This document shows positions 63,914 through 64,000 of a DNA stretch of 64,000 nt, piece by piece. How positions within the stretch are numbered: position 1 is the first letter of the stretch; the number at the start of each line of letters is the position of its first letter. The notes below the pieces were generated by a model. The model saw only the letters and a list, made by a program, of their open reading frames with translations. It ran no database searches and was not told where the DNA came from. Both the position numbers and the translations under genes were made by a program. Origin of the DNA: Ridgeia piscesae (Eukaryota; Annelida; Polychaeta; Sabellida; Siboglinidae); the NCBI GenBank assembly GCA_025642075.2, contig JAODUO010000475.1:38501-102500 (forward strand), in the 5' to 3' direction.

Positions 63914-64000
63914 GATGGCTTGTGTCTGAACAGATCATACACGTGTAACGTTTTGACGTAGTTGGTTGTGTCCGAACAAATCCTACACGTGTGACGTTTT
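63914..64000. repeat. Start of a roughly 44-bp tandem repeat, truncated by the window edge
   Basis: Two copies of a unit reading GTGTCTGAACAGATCATACA then CGTGTAACGTTTTGACGTAGTTGG; the second has small changes (TGTCCGAACAAATCCTACAC) and the array may continue past 64000. Confidence 0.65.

Overview
The window is nuclear DNA from an animal, most likely a marine spiralian and probably a mollusc. The evidence is split genes with GT/AG introns, a FoxQ2-type forkhead gene with an N-terminal engrailed-homology-1 (eh1) motif, a Wnt whose closest resemblance seems to be WntA (a subfamily absent from vertebrates), many decayed non-LTR retrotransposons, and an extreme load of micro- and minisatellites. 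Species cannot be read from the sequence.

Three genes are well supported. (1) The last three coding exons of TIMM44, the mitochondrial import motor adaptor, run on the + strand at 1519-6692; the 5' part lies off the left edge. (2) A complete two-exon FoxQ2-type forkhead gene lies on the - strand (13196 to 11546, 353 aa); its 3' end faces the 3' end of TIMM44. (3) A complete five-exon Wnt gene lies on the - strand (44041 to 31638, 350 aa), including a 62-nt first exon that encodes the signal peptide and joins in phase to exon 2 across a 4.3 kb intron. A fourth candidate is an intronless + strand ORF at 56281-57384 encoding a possible single-pass membrane protein of unknown family, with a poly(A) signal overlapping its stop codon.

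The rest is mostly repeats. Layout: 66-bp minisatellite (1-888); TIMM44 introns with a LINE tail and one copy of a dispersed element; convergent TIMM44/FoxQ2 intergenic region (6.7-11.5 kb); FoxQ2; upstream of FoxQ2 a retrotransposon ORF blown apart by a GGAGA pentamer tract and a 2.7 kb 67-bp minisatellite (13.3-17.0 kb); a CpG-rich block near 18.3 kb; a LINE tail (19.7-20.3 kb); a 3 kb ACACACGC array (20.6-23.8 kb); a gene-poor stretch (23.8-31.6 kb) with a second dispersed-element copy and an antisense LINE tail; the Wnt gene with satellites in its introns, an 890-bp purine tract and a foldback element; a decayed jockey/CR1-like reverse transcriptase (47.3-48.6 kb); a 7 kb 31-bp minisatellite with signs of assembly trouble (48.9-55.9 kb); the membrane-protein ORF; and a repeat-rich right end with a third dispersed-element copy, an AGGCACAC array and a pentamer array.

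FoxQ2 and Wnt are both developmental regulators (anterior/apical identity and secreted signalling), lie on the same strand and are about 18 kb apart. Nothing in the sequence shows that they act together. Most very long ORFs here are readings through tandem repeats and are not annotated as genes.
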